A stretch of 5,441 nucleotides of DNA from Pseudolabrys sp. (GCA_019246455.1 JAFAQJ010000104.1:1-5441); one strand, 5' to 3'; positions 1 through 5,441 are shown, numbered from the stretch's first letter. The notes: a model not told the origin generated them from the letters alone. Numbers and translations are program-made.

Positions 1-112
1 CGATGCCGCCATTGAGCGTGGCGTAAAGGCCCTGCGACACGCCGCCCTCGCGGGTGAAGAAGGCGTGGCAGATGCCGGGCAAAGCGGCAAGCGATTTGGC
101 TTCAAGCTTCAT
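1..112 (-). CDS. pgeF: Peptidoglycan editing factor PgeF (YfiH/LACC1 family), N-terminal fragment cut by the window edge
   Basis: Only the first 37 codons lie in the window; the gene continues past the left edge. The translation begins MKLEAKSLAALPG and carries the family's N-terminal hallmark HAFFTREGGVSQGLYATLNG (residues 16-35). Members are copper/zinc-type multifunctional 'laccase domain' enzymes. In E. coli PgeF corrects peptidoglycan precursors in which L-Ser has replaced L-Ala, and relatives act as purine nucleoside phosphorylases; the metal-binding His/Cys residues would be outside this window. ATG at 110-112 is the only usual start codon in this frame after the in-frame TGA that ends the upstream methyltransferase, so the start is well fixed. 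A weak AAGG lies 7-10 bases upstream. The 51-bp gap to the methyltransferase suggests one operon, lgt-methyltransferase-pgeF. The family call is firm; the exact substrate is inferred. Confidence 0.88.
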   Translation of the reverse strand, partial: MKLEAKSLAALPGICHAFFTREGGVSQGLYATLNGGI

Positions 113-163
113 GCGGGCCTTATCGGCGCAAATGCCATAGGGCGCAACATGCCGCGCAATGCG

Positions 164-1261
164 TCACTCGAAACCCGGCGGAGTGCCGATGTTAGGATGC
201 GCGAAGGCGACCGCCTTGAACAATTGCCCCATGCCGGTGCGGCCGGTGCCGGTCAGCCGCGCCAACGCCGAGTCGATTTCGAACGCCTTGTTGCGCGGGA
301 CATTGGCCTTGAGCGCGTTAGCCCGCGCTTGGACCCCCAGGCTGTCCAGCAGCCGTGCCTGCATGACCGGGCCAAAGGCCTTTGGCCCCATGGTCTCGAC
401 GGCGTGCGTAAGTGCCTCGAAGTCGACATGGGCGGTGAGGTCGATCGAGCCCGGGCTCTCGAACGGGTCGGCATAAGTGTGACGCCCGACCGCCTGAAAG
501 GTGTCGCCGGGCTGGCTTTGCTCATGGCCGTAATCGATCACAAGAGCCGCGCCGCCGCCGCTCATCACGCGGCGTCCTAGTTCGAACGCCATTGTGTCGT
601 CGCGCCATTCGAAAATCTCGCCGTCGCCGGCTTGGCGCACGGCTGGCGGCAGCGTGCCCGCGAAGTGCGGGATGGCGGTTTGGGCGACGCCAAAGCCGAG
701 CCTGCCATCGATCACATCGACCGTGCGCATTCGCCATTCGTGGCCGACATTGACCGCCTGGTGGATCGGCAGCGCGTCAAAGAATTCATTGGCGATGACG
801 ATCGAGGGTCCCGCTGGCACGTCGTCGAGCGCGTGGTGCCAGAACACCGGGACGCCGGCATCCTTCAAGGTCTCTTCCTGTTGCAGGCGCAGTGGCCGAC
901 TGATCTCGACGAGATGGGCGACCACGGCGGAACGGAACGCCGGCGCGACATGGGCGGCGCGCAACGCATCGTTCATCAGCGTGCCGCGGCCCGGACCGAG
1001 CTCGATCAGGCGCACGTTTTCCGGCGAGCCCATCTGCTGCCAGATCGCGACCGTCCACAATCCGATCAGCTCGCCGAAGATCTGGCTGACCTCCGGCGCG
1101 GTGGTGAAATCGCCGGCGGCGCCAAGCGGCTGCTGGGTGACGTAATAGCCGTGGTCGGGATGCGACAGGCAGAGCGCCATGTACTCGCCGATCGGCATCG
1201 GTCCCGCAGCGGCGATGCGGCGCCGGATGTCTTGTTCCAGCGGCGACATCGCGTCGGTCAT
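164..1261 (-). CDS. Class I SAM-dependent methyltransferase, MidA/NDUFAF7 family (COG1565)
   Basis: This 365-residue protein matches the MidA/NDUFAF7 family (Methyltransf_28) in length and motifs. A family block [17 protein letters not shown] is at residues 50-66. The SAM-binding motif [11 protein letters not shown], is at 87-96, and ANEFFDALP at 157-165. Further conserved blocks are IDYGH (242-246), FQAVGRH (255-261), DLTAHVDF (274-281) and the C-terminal GMGQLFK (343-349). Mitochondrial NDUFAF7 dimethylates an arginine of complex I subunit NDUFS2 during assembly. By homology this protein may modify NuoD or another partner, but the substrate is inference. The open frame extends further upstream to 1423, inside lgt, but I chose the ATG at 1261: its ATGA overlaps the lgt stop, GGTGAGG lies 11 bases upstream, and family similarity begins about there. 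A second ATG at 1249 is a weaker choice. Translation is probably coupled to lgt. Confidence 0.93.
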   Translation of the reverse strand: MTDAMSPLEQDIRRRIAAAGPMPIGEYMALCLSHPDHGYYVTQQPLGAAGDFTTAPEVSQIFGELIGLWTVAIWQQMGSPENVRLIELGPGRGTLMNDALRAAHVAPAFRSAVVAHLVEISRPLRLQQEETLKDAGVPVFWHHALDDVPAGPSIVIANEFFDALPIHQAVNVGHEWRMRTVDVIDGRLGFGVAQTAIPHFAGTLPPAVRQAGDGEIFEWRDDTMAFELGRRVMSGGGAALVIDYGHEQSQPGDTFQAVGRHTYADPFESPGSIDLTAHVDFEALTHAVETMGPKAFGPVMQARLLDSLGVQARANALKANVPRNKAFEIDSALARLTGTGRTGMGQLFKAVAFAHPNIGTPPGFE

Positions 1262-2076
1262 TTGGCCGGATGCCTCACCGCATAGAGGATGAAGCCGACG
1301 CCAGCGAGGAACAGCGGGATCGACAGCAGTTGTCCCATCGTCGCGCCGCCCCACAGGAAACCGAGTTGCGCGTCGGGCTCGCGGAAGAATTCGGCGGTGC
1401 TGCGCGCCACTGCATAGACGCAAGCGAACGCGCCGACGATCAGGCCGGGATATTTAAGCGCGCCCAGGCGGACCATCACGAACAATACGGCGAACAACAG
1501 CAGACCTTCGAGGCCGGCTTCATAGAGCTGGCTCGGATGACGCGGCAGCGGCCCGCCGTTCGGGAAGATCATCGCCCACGGCAGGTCGGCCGGGCGGCCC
1601 CACAATTCACCGTTGATGAAATTGGCGAGGCGGCCGAGGAAGATGCCGAACGGTCCGGCGGCGCAGGTCAGATCGCCAAGCGAGAGGAAGGGAATTTTGT
1701 TGACGCGGGCGAACGCGATCACCGCGACGACGCAGCCGGTAAAGCCGCCGTGGAACGACATGCCACCGTTCCAGAGCTGGAGGATTTCGAGCGGATGTGC
1801 GGCGAAGTGCGGCAGGTTGTAGAACAGGACGTAACCGATGCGCCCGCCGAGGATGATGCCGAGCGTCACCCACACCACGAAATCGTCGAACTGGGCGACG
1901 GTGAGCGGCGCTTTCTTGCGGGCCCATAGTTTGCCGTCGCGGATCAGCAGGCGCGCATAGAACCAGCCGAGCAGGATGCCGACGATGTAGGCGAGCGCGT
2001 ACCAGCGGATCGCGAATGGCCCGAGATGCACCAGCACCGGGTCAAAGGCGGGGAAAGGCATGACAAGGAAGGGCAT
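1258..2076 (-). CDS. lgt: Prolipoprotein diacylglyceryl transferase Lgt
   Basis: Lgt is an inner-membrane enzyme that moves diacylglycerol from phosphatidylglycerol to the lipobox cysteine of prolipoproteins, the first step of lipoprotein maturation. The protein has 272 residues, usual for the family, and about seven hydrophobic segments. The signature [14 protein letters not shown] is at residues 148-161. Other key positions are the WY pair at 25-26, GGRIGY at 77-82, MSFHGG with His109 (equivalent to E. coli His103), and the C-terminal Y221-R225-E229-FFREPD block (equivalent to E. coli Tyr235, Arg239, Glu243). No essential residue seems missing. ATG at 2076 is chosen over Met6 because AGGAG (2086-2090) sits 9 bases upstream. 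It is the first gene of a leftward operon, overlaps the methyltransferase by 4 bp, and is divergent from ubiK. Confidence 0.97.
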   Translation of the reverse strand: MPFLVMPFPAFDPVLVHLGPFAIRWYALAYIVGILLGWFYARLLIRDGKLWARKKAPLTVAQFDDFVVWVTLGIILGGRIGYVLFYNLPHFAAHPLEILQLWNGGMSFHGGFTGCVVAVIAFARVNKIPFLSLGDLTCAAGPFGIFLGRLANFINGELWGRPADLPWAMIFPNGGPLPRHPSQLYEAGLEGLLLFAVLFVMVRLGALKYPGLIVGAFACVYAVARSTAEFFREPDAQLGFLWGGATMGQLLSIPLFLAGVGFILYAVRHPAK

Positions 2077-2171
2077 CGCGCGAATCTCCTACCATGCCGC
2101 TCTAAATCTCGCCTCTTGCGAGAGCGCGACCGCGGGGCCATTCTTTCACCGACAGCGGTGGAGCGATTCCG
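2077..2171. promoter_or_regulatory. Divergent intergenic region between lgt and ubiK with a 6-bp inverted repeat
   Basis: These 95 bp must hold start signals for both the lgt operon (leftward) and ubiK (rightward). The only clear structure is TCTCGC (2107-2112), a CTCTT loop, and GCGAGA (2118-2123), a perfect 6-bp stem with a 5-base loop. Shine-Dalgarno sequences flank it on both sides: AGGAG for lgt (2090-2086, minus) and GGTGGAG for ubiK (2157-2163, plus). I see no -35/-10 pair good enough to call in either direction. The repeat could be an operator, a 5'UTR hairpin, or chance. Confidence 0.4.
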
Positions 2172-2447
2172 ATGACCCAGACCTCAGGCCGAATTTTCGA
2201 TGAGATGGCGCGGCTGATGAACGACGCCGCCGGCGTCGCGCAGGGCGTGCGGCGTGAATTCGATACGCTGTTCCGCACCCAGGCCGAGCGCATCCTGCGC
2301 GATCTTGACGTGGTCCAGCGCGAGGAGTTCGAGGCGGTCAAGGAAATGGCCCGCCTCGCCCGCGAGGAAAACGAGGCGCTCAAGGCACGCATCGAGGTGC
2401 TCGAAGCGAAGGGCACGAAGGTGAAAAAGCCCGCAGCCGAGGGTTAA
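2172..2447 (+). CDS. ubiK: UbiK/BMFP (YqiC) family accessory factor, small coiled-coil protein
   Basis: This 91-residue protein fits the BMFP/YqiC family in size and layout. Residues about 7-40 form an amphipathic helix containing RIFDEMARLMNDAAG. They are followed by the family motif LDVVQREEFEAVKEMA (45-60) and a charged heptad-like helix to about residue 79 (coiled coil), then a short Lys/Pro tail. In E. coli UbiK binds UbiJ and lipids and promotes aerobic ubiquinone synthesis; the Brucella member was described as a membrane-fusogenic trimer. It has no signal peptide and is probably cytosolic and membrane-associated. The ATG at 2172 has GGTGGAG (2157-2163) 8 bases upstream. It stands alone between divergent lgt and its own downstream spacer. 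The family call is strong; the ubiquinone role in this organism is inferred from gammaproteobacteria. Confidence 0.88.
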   Translation: MTQTSGRIFDEMARLMNDAAGVAQGVRREFDTLFRTQAERILRDLDVVQREEFEAVKEMARLAREENEALKARIEVLEAKGTKVKKPAAEG

Positions 2448-2457
2448 TCGCCCTTCC

Positions 2458-2486
2458 TTGCCCTTTCTGGCCTGACCCCCTATAAA
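2458..2486 (+). promoter_or_regulatory. Predicted sigma70-type promoter of rplY
   Basis: TTGCCC (2458-2463, preceded by C, so CTTGCC) and TATAAA (2481-2486) are separated by exactly 17 bp. This fits the housekeeping promoter pattern of alphaproteobacteria. It begins 10 bp after the ubiK stop and would start transcription near 2493, leaving a leader of about 90 bases before rplY. The AT-rich -10 box stands out in a very GC-rich spacer. Predicted from sequence only. Confidence 0.6.
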
Positions 2487-2534
2487 CCGGCGCGTTCGCG
2501 GCCCCCGGCACCCCTGGAGGCTTGCCGCGACGAC

Positions 2535-2559
2535 AGGCGGCGTCAAAGCGCCGCCTTTT
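2535..2559 (+). terminator. Terminator-shaped hairpin in the rplY leader (possible attenuator)
   Basis: AGGCGGCG (2535-2542) and CGCCGCCT (2549-2556) form a perfect 8-bp GC-rich stem. A possible extra G-U pair would close a CAAA loop. TTTT (2556-2559) follows directly. The shape is that of an intrinsic terminator, though the T-tract is short. It lies downstream of the predicted rplY promoter and ends 23 bases before the rplY ATG, just ahead of the GAGGT ribosome binding site (2570-2574). It may end readthrough from ubiK, attenuate rplY, or be a ribosomal-protein leader element. Confidence 0.55.
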
Positions 2560-2582
2560 CAACTGGATAGAGGTAGAGAGTC

Positions 2583-3344
2583 ATGGCGACCGTCAAGGAA
2601 ATGAAGGCGACGGCTCGTCCGAAGAGCGGCAAGGGGGCCGCCCGGGCAGAGCGTCGCGCCGGCAAAGTGCCCGGAGTGATCTACGGCAATAACCAACCCC
2701 CGGTGACGGTGTCACTCGACCACAAGGAATTGCGCACGCGCATCTATGGCGGGCGCTTCCTCACCACGCTCTACAACATCGACGTCGACGGCCAGAAGCA
2801 TCGCGTCATTCCGCGCGACTTCCAGCTCGACCCGGTGAAGGATCTGCCGATCCATGTCGACTTCCTACGCGTCGCCGAAGGCGCGCAGATCCGTGTCAAC
2901 GTGCCGATCCACGTCAAGGGCGCCGAAGTGTCGCCCGGCGTGAAGCGCGGCGGCGCCGTCAACATCGTGACCCACACCATCGCGGTGATCGTGCCGGCCG
3001 AGGAAATTCCGGAATCGATCGACGTCGACATCTCGGACCTCGAAATCAATTACTCGAAGCACTTGAGCGACGTGACGCTGCCGAAGAACCTGAAGGTCGT
3101 CGCGCAAGGTGACATTACGCTGGTCACTGTCGTGCCGCCGTCCGGTTACGCCGAAGAACTCAAGGCGCAGGCCGAAGCGGCTGCCGCCGCTGCGGCTGCT
3201 GCCGCGGCTGCGACCGCTGCTCCAGGCGCGGCTCCGGCCGAAGGTGGCGCTGCGGCTCCGGCTGCGGGTGGCGCCGCGGCTCCGGCCGCGGGTGCTGCGC
3301 CGGCTGCCGGCGCGGCTGCCGCGCCGAAGGCCGAGAAGAAGTAA
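2583..3344 (+). CDS. rplY: 50S ribosomal protein bL25 / general stress protein Ctc, long TL5-type form
   Basis: bL25 binds 5S rRNA in the central protuberance of the large ribosomal subunit. The 253-residue product has the two-domain Ctc/TL5 layout. The N-terminal 5S-rRNA-binding domain spans about residues 5-95, with ARPKSGKGAARAERRAGKVP followed by GVIYG near the start and LPIHVDFLRV at 88-97. The beta-rich TL5 C-terminal domain spans about 101-186, with VNVPIHVKG at 105-113. A tail (about 190-253) of almost only Ala, Pro and Gly follows, ending PKAEKK. E. coli L25 (about 94 residues) has only the first domain. ATG at 2583 has GAGGT 8 bases upstream. A predicted promoter and leader hairpin precede the gene and an intrinsic terminator follows. 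In alphaproteobacteria it usually neighbours pth and ychF, as here. Confidence 0.96.
   Translation: MATVKEMKATARPKSGKGAARAERRAGKVPGVIYGNNQPPVTVSLDHKELRTRIYGGRFLTTLYNIDVDGQKHRVIPRDFQLDPVKDLPIHVDFLRVAEGAQIRVNVPIHVKGAEVSPGVKRGGAVNIVTHTIAVIVPAEEIPESIDVDISDLEINYSKHLSDVTLPKNLKVVAQGDITLVTVVPPSGYAEELKAQAEAAAAAAAAAAAATAAPGAAPAEGGAAAPAAGGAAAPAAGAAPAAGAAAAPKAEKK
3171..3326 (+). repeat. Low-complexity GCN-rich tail of rplY with imperfect 24-bp tandem repeat
   Basis: This stretch codes for the Ala/Pro/Gly tail. Twelve consecutive alanines (residues 199-210) use mixed GCN codons. Two adjacent 24-bp units (3243-3266 and 3267-3290) both encode GGAAAPAA and differ at two third-codon positions; degenerate GAAPAA-like units follow. 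Mixed codons suggest the run is kept at protein level and is less prone to slippage than a pure triplet repeat would be. Tails of this sort are common on alphaproteobacterial bL25 and vary in length. Confidence 0.8.
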
Positions 3345-3348
3345 CGAG

Positions 3349-3373
3349 ACGGGAGCGGTTCTCGCTCCCGTTT
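3349..3373 (+). terminator. Intrinsic terminator after rplY
   Basis: ACGGGAGCG (3349-3357), loop GTTCT, and CGCTCCCGT (3363-3371) form a perfect 9-bp stem. It starts 5 bases after the rplY stop codon. The T-run after it is brief (TTT, then CCTTCGTT), so termination may be partial. That would allow some readthrough into pth, for which I see no clear promoter in the remaining 34 bases. Confidence 0.8.
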
Positions 3374-3407
3374 CCTTCGTTCGATCTCGCGCCTGCGCGG
3401 TGACGCC

Positions 3408-4016
3408 ATGCTGCTTCTTGTCGGCCTCGGCAATCCGGGCGAGCGCTATGTCGGCAATCGCCACAACATCGGATTCATGGCGCTGCAGCAGATTGCCAAA
3501 CGGCATTCGCTGTCGCCGTGGCGGCGGCGTTTCCAGGGCGTCGCGGTCGAGGGCGAGATCGGCGGCGTCAAGACGCTGCTGCTACTGCCGGGCACTTACA
3601 TGAACGAGTCAGGTCGCGCGGTGGCGGAAGCTGCGCATTTCTACAAACTGGGTCTGAACGAGATCGTCGTTTTTCACGACGAACTCGACCTGCCGCCGAT
3701 GAAGCTGCGGGTGAAAACTGGCGGCGGCAATGCCGGGCACAACGGACTGCGCTCGATCACCGCGCACATCGGCAACGATTACCGCCGCGTGCGCTTCGGT
3801 ATCGGCCATCCGGGCGACAAGAACCTGGTGCACGCTTATGTGCTGCAGGATTTCGCCAAGGACGAGCAGCCATGGGTCGAGGCGATCTCCGAGATCGTCG
3901 CCGACAACGCGGCGCTGTTGGCGAAGGGGGAAGACGCGAGCTTCCAAAACAAGGTGCATCTCGCGATGGACGCCAAGGGTTTCAAGCCGGCGGCGGGTGA
4001 AGGGACGGCCGAATAA
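3408..4016 (+). CDS. pth: Peptidyl-tRNA hydrolase (bacterial Pth)
   Basis: Pth cleaves the ester bond of peptidyl-tRNAs that drop off the ribosome, which recycles tRNA; it is cytosolic and essential in most bacteria. The 202-residue product has all the landmarks. The N-terminal LLVGLGNPG carries Asn9, and RHNIGF the catalytic His19. PGTYMNESG has Met65 and Asn66 of the substrate cleft, HDELDLPP has Asp91, and [13 protein letters not shown] has Asn112. RFGIGHPG is at 129-136. The C-terminal end is slightly extended and polar. The start [11 protein letters not shown] is the family's normal N-terminus; GGTGA (3399-3403) lies only 4 bases before the ATG, so the ribosome site is short-spaced. It follows the rplY terminator by 34 bp and its TAA shares one base with the ychF ATG, so the two are surely co-translated from one message. 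Confidence 0.97.
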   Translation: MLLLVGLGNPGERYVGNRHNIGFMALQQIAKRHSLSPWRRRFQGVAVEGEIGGVKTLLLLPGTYMNESGRAVAEAAHFYKLGLNEIVVFHDELDLPPMKLRVKTGGGNAGHNGLRSITAHIGNDYRRVRFGIGHPGDKNLVHAYVLQDFAKDEQPWVEAISEIVADNAALLAKGEDASFQNKVHLAMDAKGFKPAAGEGTAE

Positions 4017-5122
4017 TGGGATTCAAGTGCGGCATCGTCGGATTGCCGAATGTCGGCAAATCGACGCTCTTTAATGCGCTGACGCAAACCGCCGCGGCGC
4101 AAGCGGCGAACTATCCGTTTTGCACGATCGAGCCGAATGTCGGCGAGATCGCCGTGCCGGACGAACGGCTCGACACGCTCGCCCTGCTCGGCAAATCTGA
4201 GCAGATCATTCCGACCCGCATCACCTTTGTCGACATCGCCGGGCTGGTGAAAGGCGCCTCGAAGGGCGAGGGACTCGGCAACCAGTTTCTGGCGACGATC
4301 CGCGAGGTCGACGCGATCGTCCATGTCGTGCGCTGCTTCGAGGACGACGACATTACCCATGTCGACGGCAAGATCGATCCGGTCGCCGATATCGACACGA
4401 TCGAGACCGAGTTGATGCTGGCCGACCTCGAGAGTCTCGAGAAGCGCGTCGATAACCTCAACAAGAAGGCCAAGGGACAGGGCGAGGAAGCCAAAGAGGC
4501 CAAGGAAACGCTCGATTTGGTCAATCGCTCGCTCGCTTTGCTGAAAGACGGCAAGCCAGCACGGCTGGTCGAGCGCAAGGTGGAGGAAGAGAAGCTGTTT
4601 CATTCGCTCGGCCTGCTGACATCGGCGCCGGTGCTCTACGCCTGCAATGTCGAGGAGGCGTCGGCGGCGAGCGGCAACAAGTTCTCCAAGCTGGTCGAGG
4701 CGCGCGCCAAGGAAGAAGGCGCGATGGCGGTGGTGATCTCGGCCAAAATCGAAAGCGAGATCGCGGCGCTGCCGGCTGAGGAACGCAAGGATTATCTCGA
4801 AGCGGTTGGGCTCAAAGAAACCGGGCTCGATCGGCTAGTGCGCGCCGGCTACGCGCTGTTGCATCTGCGCACGTATTTCACGGTCGGGCCGAAAGAAGCG
4901 CGCGCCTGGACCATCACCGCTGGCACCAAAGCGCCGGCGGCGGCAGGCGTTATCCATACCGATTTCGAGCGCGGCTTTATCCGCGCCGAGACGATAGGCT
5001 ACGACGACTACGTCACGCTCAAAGGCGAGGCCGGCGCGCGCGACGCCGGCAAACTGCGACTCGAAGGCAAGGACTATGTCGTCGCCGACGGCGACGTCAT
5101 GCATTTCCGCTTCGCGACCTAA
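4016..5122 (+). CDS. ychF: Redox-regulated ATPase YchF (OLA1 subfamily of TRAFAC GTPases)
   Basis: YchF/OLA1 is an Obg-family P-loop protein that prefers ATP to GTP, binds ribosomes and affects translation initiation and oxidative stress response. The product has 368 residues, near the family norm. The P-loop GLPNVGKST is at residues 9-17 and switch II DIAGLVKGASKGEGLGNQF at 73-91. The noncanonical base-recognition motif NVEE (211-214), which explains the ATP preference, replaces NKxD. A charged coiled-coil insertion covers about 130-195. The C-terminal TGS domain (about 283-366) starts with HLRTYFTVGPKEARAW and ends DYVVADGDVMHFRF. Start and stop are clear: ATG overlaps the pth TAA by one base (TAATG), with AAGGGA 10 bases upstream inside pth. 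I see no intrinsic terminator directly after the gene. Confidence 0.97.
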   Translation: MGFKCGIVGLPNVGKSTLFNALTQTAAAQAANYPFCTIEPNVGEIAVPDERLDTLALLGKSEQIIPTRITFVDIAGLVKGASKGEGLGNQFLATIREVDAIVHVVRCFEDDDITHVDGKIDPVADIDTIETELMLADLESLEKRVDNLNKKAKGQGEEAKEAKETLDLVNRSLALLKDGKPARLVERKVEEEKLFHSLGLLTSAPVLYACNVEEASAASGNKFSKLVEARAKEEGAMAVVISAKIESEIAALPAEERKDYLEAVGLKETGLDRLVRAGYALLHLRTYFTVGPKEARAWTITAGTKAPAAAGVIHTDFERGFIRAETIGYDDYVTLKGEAGARDAGKLRLEGKDYVVADGDVMHFRFAT

Positions 5123-5127
5123 TGCGC

Positions 5128-5141
5128 TGAACGAACGTTCA
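5128..5141. promoter_or_regulatory. Inverted repeat TGAACG-AA-CGTTCA, possible repressor operator
   Basis: The arms are perfect 6-bp inverted copies (5128-5133 and 5136-5141) around an AA spacer. The site lies 5 bp after the ychF stop and 22 bp before the -35 of the predicted EcfG promoter. Size and symmetry are typical of an operator for a dimeric helix-turn-helix regulator such as a TetR-family protein, but no regulator gene is in the window. A stem of this size with a 2-base loop would not fold well as RNA, which favours a DNA site. It could be chance. Confidence 0.4.
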
Positions 5142-5162
5142 TTAATCTCTGTGCGCGTGACA

Positions 5163-5188
5163 GGAACCGGCGGCGCGCTGCTCGCGTT
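5163..5188 (+). promoter_or_regulatory. Predicted EcfG (general stress response) promoter
   Basis: GGAAC (5163-5167, followed by C) and CGTT (5185-5188) are 17 bp apart. This matches the GGAAC-N16/17-CGTT consensus recognised by the alphaproteobacterial general stress sigma factor EcfG (SigT in Caulobacter). The expected start would be about 5194-5197, giving a short leader of roughly 22-25 bases before the ATG at 5219. The site is in the correct orientation and in a true intergenic spacer. Predicted from sequence only. Confidence 0.7.
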
Positions 5189-5214
5189 TTCTCCTCGGGT
5201 ACTTCAGAGGAGAA
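5189..5214 (+). promoter_or_regulatory. Hairpin that would sequester the Shine-Dalgarno sequence of the small secreted protein gene
   Basis: TTCTCCTC (5189-5196) is fully complementary to GAGGAGAA (5207-5214), an 8-bp stem with a 10-base loop. The right arm contains GAGGAG (5207-5212), the strong ribosome binding site 6 bases before the ATG. An RNA that includes both arms would hide the site. An RNA started at the predicted EcfG start (about 5194-5197) would lack most of the left arm and leave it free. The pairing is visible in the sequence; a regulatory role is inference. Confidence 0.45.
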
Positions 5215-5218
5215 CAAC

Positions 5219-5425
5219 ATGAAGAAACTTGTATTGATCGCCGCGGTCGCGCTGGGCGCACTGAGCGTGCCGGCGCTCGCGGCTTCCCCGACGGCATCGT
5301 CATCGGCGGCGATCGTAAGCGGCAAGACGACGAGCGTCGATCTGAGCGCGCGCTGGCACCGCTGGCACCGGCATCATCACTGGTCCCGCTGCCATTGGCG
5401 GCATCATCACCGCGTCTGCTGGTGA
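5219..5425 (+). CDS. Small secreted His/Arg/Trp-rich protein of unknown function
   Basis: I do not recognise a named family. The 68-residue product has a clean Sec signal peptide: MKK, a hydrophobic core (residues 4-17), then VPALA, with likely cleavage after Ala21 (AxA-type site). The mature peptide is about 47 residues. A Ser/Thr/Ala linker (22-44) precedes a tail (45-68) with 9 His, 6 Arg, 5 Trp and 2 Cys out of 24 residues, ending RVCW. His clusters and two Cys suggest metal binding or a cationic, membrane- or wall-contacting role; neither is shown. The DNA has an exact tandem 9-bp repeat (5351-5368, encoding RWHRWH) and a 12-bp direct repeat 30 bp apart (5369-5380, 5399-5410). GAGGAG lies 6 bases before the ATG, and a predicted EcfG promoter lies upstream, implying stress or stationary-phase expression. 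The signal peptide and strong ribosome site make a real gene likely. Confidence 0.75.
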   Translation: MKKLVLIAAVALGALSVPALAASPTASSSAAIVSGKTTSVDLSARWHRWHRHHHWSRCHWRHHHRVCW

Positions 5426-5441
5426 CGGCAGCGGCGAGAAA

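Noticed and set aside
632..1285. Plus-strand open frame of 217 codons opposite the methyltransferase
   Set aside because: It is a GC-rich antisense shadow: low-complexity Arg/Asp-rich translation without a recognisable domain, lying inside a gene with clear family motifs.
1262..1423. N-terminal extension of the methyltransferase to the upstream ATG at 1423
   Set aside because: The extra 54 residues are Arg-rich, lie wholly inside lgt and lack family similarity; the ATGA overlap start at 1261 fits far better.
2865..3506. Minus-strand open frame of 213 codons across the rplY tail and pth start
   Set aside because: Its Arg/Ser/Gly-rich translation is the antisense reading of the GCN-rich tail of rplY; it also crosses the rplY terminator and has no domain.
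3836..4603. Minus-strand open frame of 255 codons opposite pth and ychF
   Set aside because: It is antisense to two certain genes and its leucine/aspartate-rich translation mirrors their codon pattern; no family is recognisable.
5129..5141. Possible alphaproteobacterial LexA (SOS) box from the GAAC motifs after ychF
   Set aside because: The alphaproteobacterial LexA site is GAAC-N7-GAAC (11-bp period); here the two GAAC copies are directly adjacent (4-bp period).
5151..5180. Intrinsic terminator for ychF using GCGCG (5152-5156) and CGCGC (5174-5178)
   Set aside because: The stem is only 5 bp with a loop of about 17 bases and is not followed by a T-run; it also overlaps the EcfG promoter motif.

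Overview
The window looks chromosomal and comes from a GC-rich alphaproteobacterium, most likely of the order Hyphomicrobiales (Bradyrhizobium/Rhodopseudomonas/Xanthobacteraceae-like). This rests on gene content and order, the long bL25 with an Ala/Pro/Gly tail, a BMFP/UbiK-type coiled-coil protein, and an EcfG-type (general stress response) promoter motif near the right end. No sequence search was possible, so the genus is open. Nearly all of the window is core housekeeping genes. I see no mobile element, CRISPR array, tRNA or rRNA.

Left part (1-2076, all on the minus strand): a tight operon reading leftwards, lgt (prolipoprotein diacylglyceryl transferase), then a MidA/NDUFAF7-type SAM-dependent methyltransferase whose ATG overlaps the lgt stop (ATGA), then the 5' end of pgeF (YfiH/LACC1 family), which runs off the left edge. 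The operon joins lipoprotein maturation, probable respiratory complex I assembly and peptidoglycan-precursor editing, so its theme is the cell envelope and membrane.

Middle (2077-3371): a 95-bp divergent intergenic region with a small inverted repeat separates lgt from ubiK, a short coiled-coil protein linked to ubiquinone synthesis. Next comes rplY (bL25/Ctc), preceded by a well-spaced sigma70-like promoter and a terminator-shaped hairpin just before the ribosome binding site. The gene ends with a low-complexity Ala-rich tail and is followed by a convincing intrinsic terminator.

Right part (3408-5122): pth (peptidyl-tRNA hydrolase) and ychF (OLA1-type ATPase), whose stop and start codons share one base (TAATG). 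With rplY they form a translation and ribosome-quality module.

Right end (5123-5441): the least ordinary part. A 96-bp spacer holds a perfect TGAACG-AA-CGTTCA inverted repeat, a near-consensus EcfG promoter (GGAAC-N17-CGTT) and an 8-bp stem that would pair with the Shine-Dalgarno sequence. It precedes a 68-codon gene for a secreted peptide whose last 24 residues are almost only His, Arg and Trp, plus two Cys. I read this as a probable general-stress-response gene for a small exported, possibly metal-binding protein, and it is the best candidate for something undescribed here.
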